8,326 nt of DNA from an uncultured Eggerthellaceae bacterium (lineage in GTDB: Bacteria; Actinomycetota; Coriobacteriia; Coriobacteriales; Eggerthellaceae): NCBI GenBank assembly GCA_934630485.1, contig CAKTWD010000075.1, positions 1-8,326 on the forward strand. Reading direction: 5' to 3'. Below, piece after piece: positions 1 through 6,095 of this stretch (positions are counted from its first letter, which is position 1; each line of letters opens with the position of its first letter). The notes under the pieces were generated by a model, which searched no databases, was not told where the DNA came from, and saw nothing but the letters and a program-made list of their open reading frames with translations. The translations under genes were made by a program, and so were the position numbers.

Positions 1-267
1 GCATGGCCAAAGGGAGCAGACCGAAACGACGTCAATGGACGGATAGCGGGAATCAACAAGATCCGCAACCGCGCCGCGCACCACGAACACCTCTTCGCGC
101 ATGCGGGATGCGGATGCGGGACTTTGCGATCATGCCGAGACGCCGCTTTGCTGTTCGCTCAGCTTGAGCCAATTGCACACAGTTATGTTTACAAAGGGAA
201 CATCAATAGATGCTCGGTCGATAACTACCTGGAGGAACACCCGGCTCCTTGCGACGTTACGGTCTGA
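1..267 (+). CDS. Abi-family (HEPN-like) protein, C-terminal part
   Basis: The first reading frame is open from the window edge to a TGA at 265-267, giving 88 residues; the start lies outside the window. Around residues 18-31 it reads INKIRNRAAHHEHLF. This resembles the conserved C-terminal helix of Abi_2 (AbiD/AbiF-type) proteins, which typically have a sequence like LRNRIAHHEPIF. The RNRAAH stretch fits the Rx4H motif of HEPN nucleases. Abi-family proteins are linked to phage abortive infection, and some HEPN proteins cleave RNA. The tail (VYKGNINRCSVDNYLEEHP) is hydrophilic and has no membrane segment. With only the C-terminal end visible, family membership rests on this one motif. It could also be another HEPN-type protein or the end of a decayed gene. 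The next coding-like stretch begins in another frame just before this stop. Confidence 0.55.
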   Translation, partial: AWPKGADRNDVNGRIAGINKIRNRAAHHEHLFAHAGCGCGTLRSCRDAALLFAQLEPIAHSYVYKGNINRCSVDNYLEEHPAPCDVTV

Positions 268-505
268 GGAAACCCGCGCGCGCAAGGAGGAGCAGAAGCC
301 CGAGCCTGCGGTGACACAGGAGCAGCTCGACGAGCTTGAACCGGGCGATACCGTCTTCCATAAGGCGTTCAGCTACGGCTGCATCATCGACATCGAAGAG
401 TCTTACATCGAGGTCATGTTCGACAGCGATTACAAGAAGAAGAAACCCTCGCGGAAGCTCTTGTTCCCTGGGTCGTTCTCCCAGGGTTTGCTGCAGATAG
501 GATAG
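251..505 (+). pseudogene. Stranded C-terminal fragment with a small beta-rich domain
   Basis: The frame is open from about 101 to a TAG at 503-505, but only the part from about 251 looks like protein. It has a charged linker (EETRARKEEQKPEP), then EPGDTVFHKAFSYGCIIDIE, then a segment ending RKLLFPGSFSQGLLQIG. The pattern (GD.V.HK.FG.G.V..I...YI.V.FD, then FPG.F..G.L) resembles a small SH3/Tudor-like domain found at the extreme C-terminus of some UvrD/PcrA-like helicases and of large actinobacterial proteins of unknown function. No good start precedes it. The ATGs at 101 and 185 lie inside the Abi frame and lack Shine-Dalgarno sequences, and the GTG at 311 has a purine-rich stretch about 18 bases away, which is too far. 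I infer a 3' remnant of a larger gene joined to the Abi gene by deletion. A short intact gene starting at 311 cannot be excluded. Confidence 0.4.
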
Positions 506-577
506 GAATAGCGTATGAGCAGGACGCGAGGATTGATGGCGGGCTATTAAGAACGATCGGGGAGAATGAGGTTTGAC

Positions 578-1366
578 ATGTTTGGCCTGACTATAATGCA
601 AGAAGCAGCGTTGGCTATGGTGTGTTTGCGGCAAGATGAACTTCCCGTTGACCTAACCGATGCCGGGCTAACCAAGCAACTGCTAACATTGCGCGACCAG
701 GACATGCTCACAATGCAGACCGACTGGGGCGGAGAACTCGCATTTGTCCAGAAACTCCTTGTCGCTGGCGCAGAGCACTATGATCGCGTCCGTTCTGCAA
801 GGCGTCATTTTGTTGTCATTTCGGACGAGGCAGATGAACTCCTAGATTTGATCTACGGTGAAGCAAAGAGCCAAAAGAAAGCTGGGCAAGTTATTTCATT
901 GACCTATCGCGAGAAACGCGACGAGGACTATCGCGAGCTTTCCCGCGCCGGCCTGATTAAAGTCAGTTGGGCCGACAACATACCGTACAGCGTAGGCCCA
1001 ACTGATGACGGCTGGTCATATGCCGAGGGATGGTTTCTAGACAAGGAGGATGGTGTGAGTATTAACGTCAACCCCATTTTCAACAATACTGCCAGCAGCT
1101 CTTCCTCCTCGAATGCCCTCTCGTCGGCCATGAGCATGACGCTCGGCTCAACGGTTCAACAAATTCTTGACCTCGATATTAATCCAGAGACAAAGGATCG
1201 AATAGAAGCAGCCGCAAAGGAGCTAGAACAGGCAACAAAAGATGGAGACAAGGCGGGATTTCTCGACAAGCTGGAAAAGATTGCCGGCATAGCAAAGGAT
1301 TCAGCTGAGCTAATCGGAGTGATTGGGCCCTTTATCGCTTCGACGGCAAGCCGGCTGTTCACGTAA
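578..1366 (+). CDS. Unknown protein: two winged-helix-like segments plus helical C-terminal domain
   Basis: Intact 262-residue gene ending in TAA. I prefer the ATG at 578 because GAGG at 567-570 sits 7 bases upstream; the in-frame ATG at 566 lies directly against GGGGAGA with no spacing. Residues 1-75 and 80-155 each follow a helical stretch with L...GL(I/L) and a (L/V)...DAG.. or PTDDGWSYAE ending, resembling two degenerate winged-helix units. Residues 157-170 (DGVSINVNPIFNNT) lead into a Ser-rich linker (172-184), then a charged helical region (201-238) and a hydrophobic end (ELIGVIGPFIASTASRLF, 244-261) long enough to insert in or contact a membrane. I do not recognise a named family. The layout (sensor or adaptor part, flexible linker, amphipathic/hydrophobic tail) and the Abi-like neighbour suggest, as inference only, a role in phage defence or stress response. 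It could equally be a cryptic phage or transposon passenger. No nuclease, kinase or NTPase motif is visible. A candidate terminator follows 50 bases after the stop. Confidence 0.8.
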   Translation: MFGLTIMQEAALAMVCLRQDELPVDLTDAGLTKQLLTLRDQDMLTMQTDWGGELAFVQKLLVAGAEHYDRVRSARRHFVVISDEADELLDLIYGEAKSQKKAGQVISLTYREKRDEDYRELSRAGLIKVSWADNIPYSVGPTDDGWSYAEGWFLDKEDGVSINVNPIFNNTASSSSSSNALSSAMSMTLGSTVQQILDLDINPETKDRIEAAAKELEQATKDGDKAGFLDKLEKIAGIAKDSAELIGVIGPFIASTASRLFT

Positions 1367-1416
1367 CGCGACCAGTCGTCTTCCTTTTATGACACGCCCG
1401 TACTCTGGAACACAAC

Positions 1417-1439
1417 GGTTCAAGGTGCGAGCCTTTTTT
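1417..1439 (+). terminator. Candidate rho-independent terminator after the 578-1366 gene
   Basis: GGTTC (1417-1421) can pair with GAGCC (1429-1433), five pairs including one G-T, around a 7-base loop. Six T residues follow at once (1434-1439). The stem is short but the T-tract and the position 50 bases past the stop of the upstream gene are right. Confidence 0.5.
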
Positions 1440-1811
1440 GTGCCCGCCTTACGGAATGGGCGGTCGTTACGGGCAGTAAGGCCGATGGCACGAAGGACGG
1501 GACAACAGCAGCAGAGATAGCGTGGCAACCAGGCGGTGGGATGGCAGGTCGAAGCGGCAAGAAGCGCAGCAGGTAGGCGCGGCTCCCACCGACGAGGGGC
1601 CCGCGCAGAGGAAATCATGTTCGAACAACATTAATATGGCATTTAAAAAATTCAGATAGTAGGAAATCTATTCTCAGCGAAATCGATTTTAAATTCACAG
1701 AAGCGGAAAAGTATTGTCTCAAGCAATAGGAGAGGATTTGCAGATGCTGCACTACCCTGCCATTTGCTTGGTAAGGGCAGAATGATTCTACGCAAAGAAT
1801 TTCTAGTAAAG

Positions 1812-1880
1812 CCGTGACCCACCGTGACCCACGGAACTGCCCTGTCCCGTCCCGAAAACCGTGACCCAAATTTGACCCCA
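1812..1880. repeat. Short GTGACCC direct repeats
   Basis: CCGTGACCCA occurs exactly at 1812-1821, immediately again at 1822-1831, and again at 1859-1868. A weaker copy, TTTGACCCCA, lies at 1871-1880. The 27 bases between the second and third copies contain CCTGTCCCGTCCCG, itself a short CCCGT-type repeat. Such clusters can be protein-binding sites or ends of small interspersed elements; nothing here decides between these. Confidence 0.6.
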
Positions 1881-1919
1881 TGGATTCGCGGCGTTTTTTG
1901 AGACTGGGTGTAAATAGGA

Positions 1920-1956
1920 CAAACTGAAACAAACTGCGGCAAACTGGAACAAACAG
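1920..1956. repeat. Four CAAAC(T/A)G units at exact 10-bp spacing
   Basis: CAAACTG starts at 1920, 1930 and 1940, and CAAACAG starts at 1950, each followed by three variable bases. The 7-base core is kept while the spacer changes, and the spacing equals about one helical turn, so all copies face the same side of the DNA. That is typical of an array of protein-binding sites (operator or iterons) and less typical of simple slippage, in which the spacers would also match. It lies 40 bases after the GTGACCC repeats and has no gene directly next to it. Confidence 0.6.
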
Positions 1957-2092
1957 GAGAGAGTTTTTAACTATTGAGTGGGAATAGCGGAAACTGGCTT
2001 CTGAACTCGCGTTTTGGTGCTGCCGAGCACCGCCTGATACTGTTTCGTCGTCGCCGCAGAGCAAAGCCACCAGCGAAAAAACGGGAATAACG

Positions 2093-2124
2093 GCCTCCGA
2101 GCTCTCTGGTTCGGAGGCTTTTTT
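2093..2124 (+). terminator. Rho-independent terminator with no evident gene upstream
   Basis: GCCTCCGA (2093-2100) and TCGGAGGC (2111-2118) form a perfect 8-bp stem with a 10-base loop, followed by six T residues (2119-2124). On the other strand the stem is followed by no T-run, so it works for + strand transcription. The nearest + strand gene ends more than 700 bases earlier and has its own candidate terminator. Confidence 0.8.
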
Positions 2125-2224
2125 GCCTGTCTACTTTAGAAAACGGTCCAATTATTCCCGCATGTCCCTACTGGGCGGTACAGCGGGGCACTCGGCGGTA
2201 TGGGAATGATCGGATTCTTGAATC

Positions 2225-2249
2225 TGAATACCCCCCGACTCCATTGACA
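2225..2249. repeat. Possible terminal inverted repeat of the IS3 remnant
   Basis: The stretch begins TGAATACCCCCC and lies just outside the transposase stop codon at 2254. IS3-family ends commonly begin with TG and carry a C-run (G-run on the other strand) at this place. No matching copy was found on the right side of the remnant, which agrees with a truncated element but also leaves the call unproven. Confidence 0.35.
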
Positions 2250-2253
2250 ACCA

Positions 2254-2672
2254 TTACGCCGCTCTTGGGCAGCCCTCGTCATCCGGCCAATCGACCTCCT
2301 CGAGCTCGGCAGGGCTCATGTAGCCCAGCGCTGAGTGAATCCTGGCGCAGCTGTATACCACCTCGATGCACTCGAAGATGTCGAGCGCGGCCGTCTTGTC
2401 CCACGGCGAGGATATCGGGCCCATGAACGGGCACCATCCGCGCCCGCGCACGATGAGCATCACGCGCCTCATTGACGTGCGCGTCCATGCGCCTCAGCAC
2501 GAAGAGCGTCCTGGACGCGCCGTATGTACCGCGCACCTTAGCCCTGACCCGGGAAACCAATTCGGCGTGCCCCTCGTCGCGCATCGAGTGCGCGCTCGGC
2601 GGCCCCGGCGGGTGCCTTGAGCGCGACGCACACCTCCGAGACCGGCCACCCGCCCCGTTGAATAACGCGAGC
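2254..2672 (-). pseudogene. IS3-family transposase (orfB) remnant, catalytic core deleted
   Basis: Pieces of an IS3-type orfB occur in order on the - strand but in three frames. Near 2660-2610 RGGWPVSEVCVALKAP resembles the N-terminal (HP)V..LCRVLGVS region. Positions 2584 to about 2456 read RDEGHAELVSRVRAKVRGTYG and onward, matching the HTH_21 segment (R...R.I...SR.TYG..R). After a frameshift MRRVMLIVRGRGWCPF (2472 to about 2425) matches the end of that segment (RLMRERGL). In the same frame the text then jumps to TAALDIFECIEVVYSCARIHSALGYMSPAELE, the hallmark C-terminus of IS3 transposases, and ends with TAA at 2254. Most of the DDE integrase core (roughly 150 residues in the family) is missing between these parts. 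The element is dead: two frameshifts and an internal deletion. It marks past transposition next to the pilus operon. Confidence 0.8.
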
Positions 2673-2689
2673 CCAAACCCGCCGACGCC

Positions 2690-2922
2690 ATCCCGGAATG
2701 CGACCGGAACGGCTCCTCGCCGAAGGCCCAAACGGCTTGGGACGCCATAAGCAACAAAGAAAAGAGGGTCCTGCTCAACAACATTTGGTGCCGCGACTGC
2801 CACGACGCCAGCGCATCGTTCGCTCCCGGGTACACGCTGCGCACAGACAAGTTCAAATCGTGATTGAGGGCAAATGCGCGAAATGCGGCTGCGCCGCAAA
2901 CTTCAAAAATAGCGTGCCTTAG
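2690..2922 (+). pseudogene. Frameshifted small zinc-ribbon protein gene
   Basis: One + frame, open from 2666, reads SSPKAQTAWDAISNKEKR, then VLLNNIWCRDC (C-x2-C), then a polar stretch to FKS and a TGA at 2861-2863. The next frame continues the logic without a gap: IVIEGKCAKCGCAANFKNSVP to a TAG at 2920-2922, giving the second C-x2-C pair. Joined, this is a protein of about 75 residues with two CxxC knuckles about 35 residues apart, which is a zinc ribbon. Small proteins of this type (K.VLLNNIWC..C, then G.C..CG) are, to my knowledge, widespread as uncharacterised proteins in gut Firmicutes and Actinobacteria. There is no ATG, GTG or TTG at the expected start, so the 5' end also seems lost, perhaps through the adjoining IS3 remnant. 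The frameshift lies near 2850-2863; a sequencing error there is possible. Confidence 0.6.
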
Positions 2923-3063
2923 CATGCCTGACCAGTTGGCTTCGAATTCCAACAATCACGCCGCTCCCGCCTCATGCTCATCGGTTATGACGCCATGGCC
3001 CACGGCCGCCACGAAAAGCTCCCGATATCGCCCATATCACCTTTATCGAACCCTCCATGGCCC

Positions 3064-3990
3064 TTAACAACGGCCCCTTTGTCCGAAACCACCGTTGGAC
3101 TTACTGTTGCGCCGTTTGCGAACCCGGTGGAAGACAACATCCAGCAAGACAAGCGCCATAGCGGTAACAACAACGAGGGCCGCGACTTCGCGCCTACCCC
3201 AATGCCTCGCCAAGAGGCCCTTCTGCTCGACAACTTCCTGCTCGACATATTCGGTGCGATCGCAATGAACGAACAGCCGATGGTCGTTCACTCCATAAGG
3301 CGTGCAAGTCACGAGCGTCAGTTTATCAACCCCCGGTTCGATGGCGAGGGATTCAATCTCGTCGGGCCACACCACCTCAGAACCCACCACCTTGTACGCG
3401 AGCGTTTGACCCATGGTGTGCAGAAGAACGAGATCACCTTCTTTAAGAGCATGGATATCGTCGAACATGCTGAGGTTACGCATGCCGGAATGAGCCGTGA
3501 GCACGCAGTGGGAAGACGTCCCGCCCACAGGCAAGCTTGTACCCTCGAGGTGGCCAACGCCAGCCATGAGCACTTCTTCACTCGTGCCGTGATAGATAGG
3601 CATGTTCACGTTAATGGACGGAATCCCAACCCAACTCATCATGGGATCGCGATCGAATATAAGCTGATCCTCATAGGACTCCACCTGGTCGGCGGGAAGT
3701 TCGGGGCTCTCGTGGGCAAGCAATTCGTTGTACGCGCGAGCCTGGAGAAGAATCCGCTCACGCTCCTCCGCAGGAAGAGCCTCTACCGTGCTAGACACGG
3801 CGTTGATTTGATTGAAAACACCCGAAGCCTCAAGCCTGTCGAAGACCCAGGGCCACACCATCAGGCCGACGCCGACGAGAATGACGATCATGGTGGTAAG
3901 CCGATCGGCCCAGCGAGGCAAACGCTTACGGCGTCTCTTGTTGCAAGAGGCGGAGGCATCAACCGCCATGCGATTGTCTTGTTGCTTCAT
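3064..3990 (-). CDS. Class C (pilin-polymerising) sortase
   Basis: This membrane transpeptidase cleaves pilin sorting signals between Thr and Gly and links the Thr to a pilin-motif Lys, building the fibre. The ATG at 3990 is preferred, because GGAGG (4005-4001) lies 10 bases upstream; the upstream ATG at 4020 has no Shine-Dalgarno. Numbering from 3990 (308 residues): basic N-terminus, membrane helix about 33-50, a helical linker, a lid-like stretch with Asp-Pro (FDRDPMM, 112-118), then the sortase core starting WVGIPSINVNMPIYHGTSEE. Catalytic residues are His167 (LTAHSGM), Cys229 (TLVTCTPYG) and Arg238 (NDHRLFV). A second membrane helix (about 269-287) and a basic tail close the protein. Two membrane helices, the lid region and the TLVTCTPYGVN block are class C features. 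It is the last gene of the operon, 195 bases after the major pilin, with a hairpin in between. All key residues are present, so it should be active. Confidence 0.95.
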   Translation of the reverse strand: MKQQDNRMAVDASASCNKRRRKRLPRWADRLTTMIVILVGVGLMVWPWVFDRLEASGVFNQINAVSSTVEALPAEERERILLQARAYNELLAHESPELPADQVESYEDQLIFDRDPMMSWVGIPSINVNMPIYHGTSEEVLMAGVGHLEGTSLPVGGTSSHCVLTAHSGMRNLSMFDDIHALKEGDLVLLHTMGQTLAYKVVGSEVVWPDEIESLAIEPGVDKLTLVTCTPYGVNDHRLFVHCDRTEYVEQEVVEQKGLLARHWGRREVAALVVVTAMALVLLDVVFHRVRKRRNSKSNGGFGQRGRC

Positions 3991-4000
3991 CGTCTCGGCA

Positions 4001-4005
4001 CCTCC
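4001..4005 (-). promoter_or_regulatory. Ribosome binding site deciding the sortase start
   Basis: GGAGG on the - strand lies 10 bases before the ATG at 3990. The alternative upstream ATG at 4020 has no comparable sequence, so the shorter form is preferred. Confidence 0.6.
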
Positions 4006-4102
4006 AACGTCGGTCGTCATGGATACGTAAAGGTTGCTGGTTCACGAGTGAAAGCGTACACGGCAAAAAACGCAATGCCGCAATACGAACGCCATCCAAA
4101 GA

Positions 4103-4137
4103 GCGAGGCCCCACGGGTCAAAAACCGCAGGCCTCGC
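4103..4137 (-). terminator. Hairpin between major pilin and sortase, possible partial terminator
   Basis: On the - strand GCGAGGCC (4137-4130) and GGCCTCGC (4110-4103) form a perfect 8-bp G+C-rich stem with a 19-base loop that may pair further (CGG/CCG). It begins 48 bases after the pilin stop and is followed by TCTTT, a weak T-run. The likely result is partial termination or 3'-end protection of the pilin mRNA, giving much more pilin than sortase. No separate promoter for the sortase was recognised in the remaining 110 bases. Confidence 0.5.
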
Positions 4138-4185
4138 CGCTTAAAAGCAAGAACTCATTCGAAAAGGAACAGGCCGAAACAACTA

Positions 4186-5958
4186 CTATTCCTCGAACTC
4201 CGCACGACGGCTACGGATGAAGTGCGCCACGCCGATAGTGAGCACCGCGGCGCCTATCACCCAAGTAAGCGTCACGCCGCCAAGACCGGTGATGGGAAGG
4301 CCCACAGACTTGGTGTTGCCAACATTGATGGTGACCTCGCCAGCAGCCGCATTGGTTCCTGTGCCACCCGTAGCGGTCAGCTTATTGTCACCGGCAGTGC
4401 CATCGAGCGTACCGAAAGCGATATCGGCACGACCCTTATCAGCCTCGGAAACCTCGGCTTTAAGGCCCGTCATCTTCATCGTCGTATCGTCATATTCGGC
4501 GGCGATGGCGAAGGTAAACGGATCGGCTTTGGTGTGCTTGCTGTCGTCGGGCGTCTTAACCTCGGTCACCGTATAGGAACCAGCATCGAGGCCAGAGACG
4601 GCGATTATGCCATCATTTCCAGACGTGAACTTCACATAATCGGGCAGGTTGCCAGCATCGGCAACGGTCACGAGCTGCCCTGCAACGACACCAGCGTTGA
4701 TGTCCGACATCGAAGCGATGTACTGGCCCTCTGTGTTCGAATCGGCAGATTGAATCGTGAATACGGCGCCCGCAAGGCCCTTCTCAGTGCCCTGGTCAAC
4801 CTTATTGAGGTTGAGCTTGAACGCAAAGTCGGCGACGGTATCCTCGATCGTCTCGCCCATGCCCTCGGCATACGGGTTGTTGGAGTACTCGAGCTTGACG
4901 GTATTGGGGTTACCACCCTTGTTATTGCCGTCAGTATTGCCAATCGTGGCGTTGCCGTTCAGTTTAGCCTTATAGAAAACGACGATTTCGGTGTTGGCAT
5001 TCACGCCCTCAACGTCTTTGAGCCCCTTGCTGCCATCGCCGACCTTGAACTCTACCGTCAACGTATTGCCAGTCCAGACCACATCGTACTTGCTCATATC
5101 AATCTCGGTATAAGTTCCGATGTTAAGCGCGTACACCTCAACTGAACCGTCAACGTAATCAAGGCCACCTGAAAGCACATCGGTGAACTTGTAGGCATAC
5201 GTAGCAAAAGTGGCGTAATTGCTAGCAATAGTACCAGTAAGCCTATAGTTCAACTCTTGGCCGATCTGGGAATCGGCGACGTCCTTCCATTTACCGGAGC
5301 TCTTGACATCCGCAGCAGTGGCGTCCGCGTCGTCGAGAATTTTCTTCTCGACGGTAGGCACACCCTTCTTGGGGGTGACAGTCGTCGAGCTGGCGCCGTC
5401 GATCACAGCGTACACGGGAGAGGTGAACGCATCGGTCGATGTGCCGTCAGGCGTTCCGGCGGTATCGGTAAGGAACAGCCAATAGCCAGCCTCAAGGCCG
5501 GAAAGGGACGCGTCGCCCGCAGTCGTCGTCTTCCAAGCGCCGCTGTCATTCAGATTTGCGGCAACCATGCTCAAAACATTGCCGCTTGCGACCTTCGAGT
5601 CGATTCCCGAAACCCCGGCGTTGGCGCTCAGCCAATCGGCGGCGTCCTGTGCGTTTACGCTGGCATAAGACGCATCCTTCGCCTTAATGGCGGCCAGCAC
5701 GGCAGCCTTGGCAGCGACGCTTGCCCAATCGATGTTGCTCACCGTCGCTGCCCCATCAGTTATAGCGACCGTTCCCTTGAAAATCTGAATGCCCTTATAG
5801 GTAGACGATGCGGAGTAAACGCCGTCCTCGAAGGTGACAGTCGATCCTGTACCCGCAGCAAACGCCATGGATGCGGGTGCAGCGATGGTGCCAAAAGCCA
5901 TCGTCGCAGCAAGCCCCGTTGCGAGGGCAAAGCGGGCGAATTTCTTCTTCGTTTTCAA
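4186..5958 (-). CDS. Major (backbone-type) LPXTG pilin with isopeptide domains
   Basis: Probable shaft subunit of a sortase-built pilus; 590 residues from a TTG at 5958. The frame is open upstream, but the TTG follows AAAGGAA by 6 bases and begins a normal signal peptide (MKTKKKFARFALATGLAAT..., cleavage near residue 34 after SMAFA). An N-terminal domain (about 36-190) ends in VTPKKGVPTVEKK, where Lys197 or Lys198 of the xPK motif is the likely joining lysine. Residues about 232-330 (GQELNYRLTGTI... FTDVLSGGLDYVDGSVEVY) match the fimbrial isopeptide D2 domain. Residues about 380-490 form a CnaB/SpaA-like domain with candidate Lys386 (LNLNKVD) and Glu466 (YTVTEVKTP, the E-box). The end is the sorting signal LPITG (554-558), a membrane helix and RSRRAEFEE. 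The mature part has no Cys. It is a diverged paralogue of the gene upstream, and its position directly before the class C sortase supports the backbone role. Which Lys is joined is inferred. Confidence 0.93.
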   Translation of the reverse strand: MKTKKKFARFALATGLAATMAFGTIAAPASMAFAAGTGSTVTFEDGVYSASSTYKGIQIFKGTVAITDGAATVSNIDWASVAAKAAVLAAIKAKDASYASVNAQDAADWLSANAGVSGIDSKVASGNVLSMVAANLNDSGAWKTTTAGDASLSGLEAGYWLFLTDTAGTPDGTSTDAFTSPVYAVIDGASSTTVTPKKGVPTVEKKILDDADATAADVKSSGKWKDVADSQIGQELNYRLTGTIASNYATFATYAYKFTDVLSGGLDYVDGSVEVYALNIGTYTEIDMSKYDVVWTGNTLTVEFKVGDGSKGLKDVEGVNANTEIVVFYKAKLNGNATIGNTDGNNKGGNPNTVKLEYSNNPYAEGMGETIEDTVADFAFKLNLNKVDQGTEKGLAGAVFTIQSADSNTEGQYIASMSDINAGVVAGQLVTVADAGNLPDYVKFTSGNDGIIAVSGLDAGSYTVTEVKTPDDSKHTKADPFTFAIAAEYDDTTMKMTGLKAEVSEADKGRADIAFGTLDGTAGDNKLTATGGTGTNAAAGEVTINVGNTKSVGLPITGLGGVTLTWVIGAAVLTIGVAHFIRSRRAEFEE

Positions 5959-5964
5959 ACCTGG

Positions 5965-5971
5965 TTCCTTT
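5965..5971 (-). promoter_or_regulatory. Ribosome binding site deciding the TTG start of the major pilin
   Basis: AAAGGAA lies 6 bases before the TTG at 5958. The in-frame ATGs further upstream would add about 40 residues without signal-peptide character and lack a ribosome binding site, so the TTG is the best start. Confidence 0.75.
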
Positions 5972-6002
5972 CTATATGAAGAATAACGAAACACTAAGAA
6001 CA

Positions 6003-6071
6003 GCCTCAAGCCGGCCTTTAGGCAAAGCATCGAAGAGCAGGCGAGCAAAAAACGACACTGCCACGGTGGCA
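6003..6071 (-). promoter_or_regulatory. Two hairpins in the gap before the major pilin gene
   Basis: The 137-base gap holds two hairpins in - strand order. TGCCA-CCG-TGGCA (6071-6059) is followed 6 bases later by six T residues (6052-6047), a weak terminator. GCCTAAAG-GCCGG-CTTGAGGC (6023-6003) is an 8-position stem with one mismatch. They could attenuate read-through, or process and protect the major pilin mRNA. No convincing -35/-10 pair was found, so whether the pilin has its own promoter here is open. Confidence 0.35.
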
Positions 6072-6095
6072 CAATGCGCACATGGCACGAAGCGG

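Larger units (their letters stand above)
1440..2092. other. Gene-free stretch with short repeats and palindromes
   Basis: No reading frame on either strand here looks like real protein. The visible structure is as follows. A 7-bp inverted repeat, GCCTTAC/GTAAGGC, lies at 1446-1452 and 1476-1482. An A+T-rich block runs from about 1630 to 1700 and contains the 10-bp palindrome AAATCGATTT (1680-1689). GTGACCC repeats (1812-1880) and a 10-bp-spaced repeat (1920-1956) are listed separately. A perfect 6-bp hairpin with a 4-base loop, GGTGCT-GCCG-AGCACC, lies at 2016-2031. It ends against a strong terminator. Together with the IS remnant and broken genes to the right, this looks like decayed mobile or accessory DNA, but a non-coding transcript is possible. 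Confidence 0.5.

Noticed and set aside
515..550. 11-residue open frame (MSRTRGLMAGY) with AGGATAGGA before it
   Set aside because: It has a fair ribosome site but is too short to judge. It may be the stump of a deleted gene, without evidence of function.
1615..2070. 151-codon open frame on the - strand
   Set aside because: It runs through the short repeats and the A+T-rich block, its composition is irregular, and there is no domain or ribosome site. It is probably chance.
2160..2206. ATTCCC/GGGAAT inverted pair and two GGCGGTA copies beside the IS remnant
   Set aside because: These are only 6-7 bases long and not extended, so too weak to call IS ends or a regulatory site.
2993..3063. CCATGGCCC occurring twice (2993-3001, 3055-3063)
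   Set aside because: It is a single 9-base coincidence in G+C-rich DNA with no further structure. No terminator was found for the sortase gene here either.
2974..5145. 723-codon open frame on the + strand
   Set aside because: It is antisense to the sortase and the C-terminal half of the major pilin, is rich in His/Arg/Gly with no domain pattern, and has no ribosome site. It is a by-product of codon usage in the - strand genes.
5257..5979. 240-codon open frame on the + strand
   Set aside because: It lies entirely opposite the N-terminal half of the major pilin and shows no recognisable protein features.
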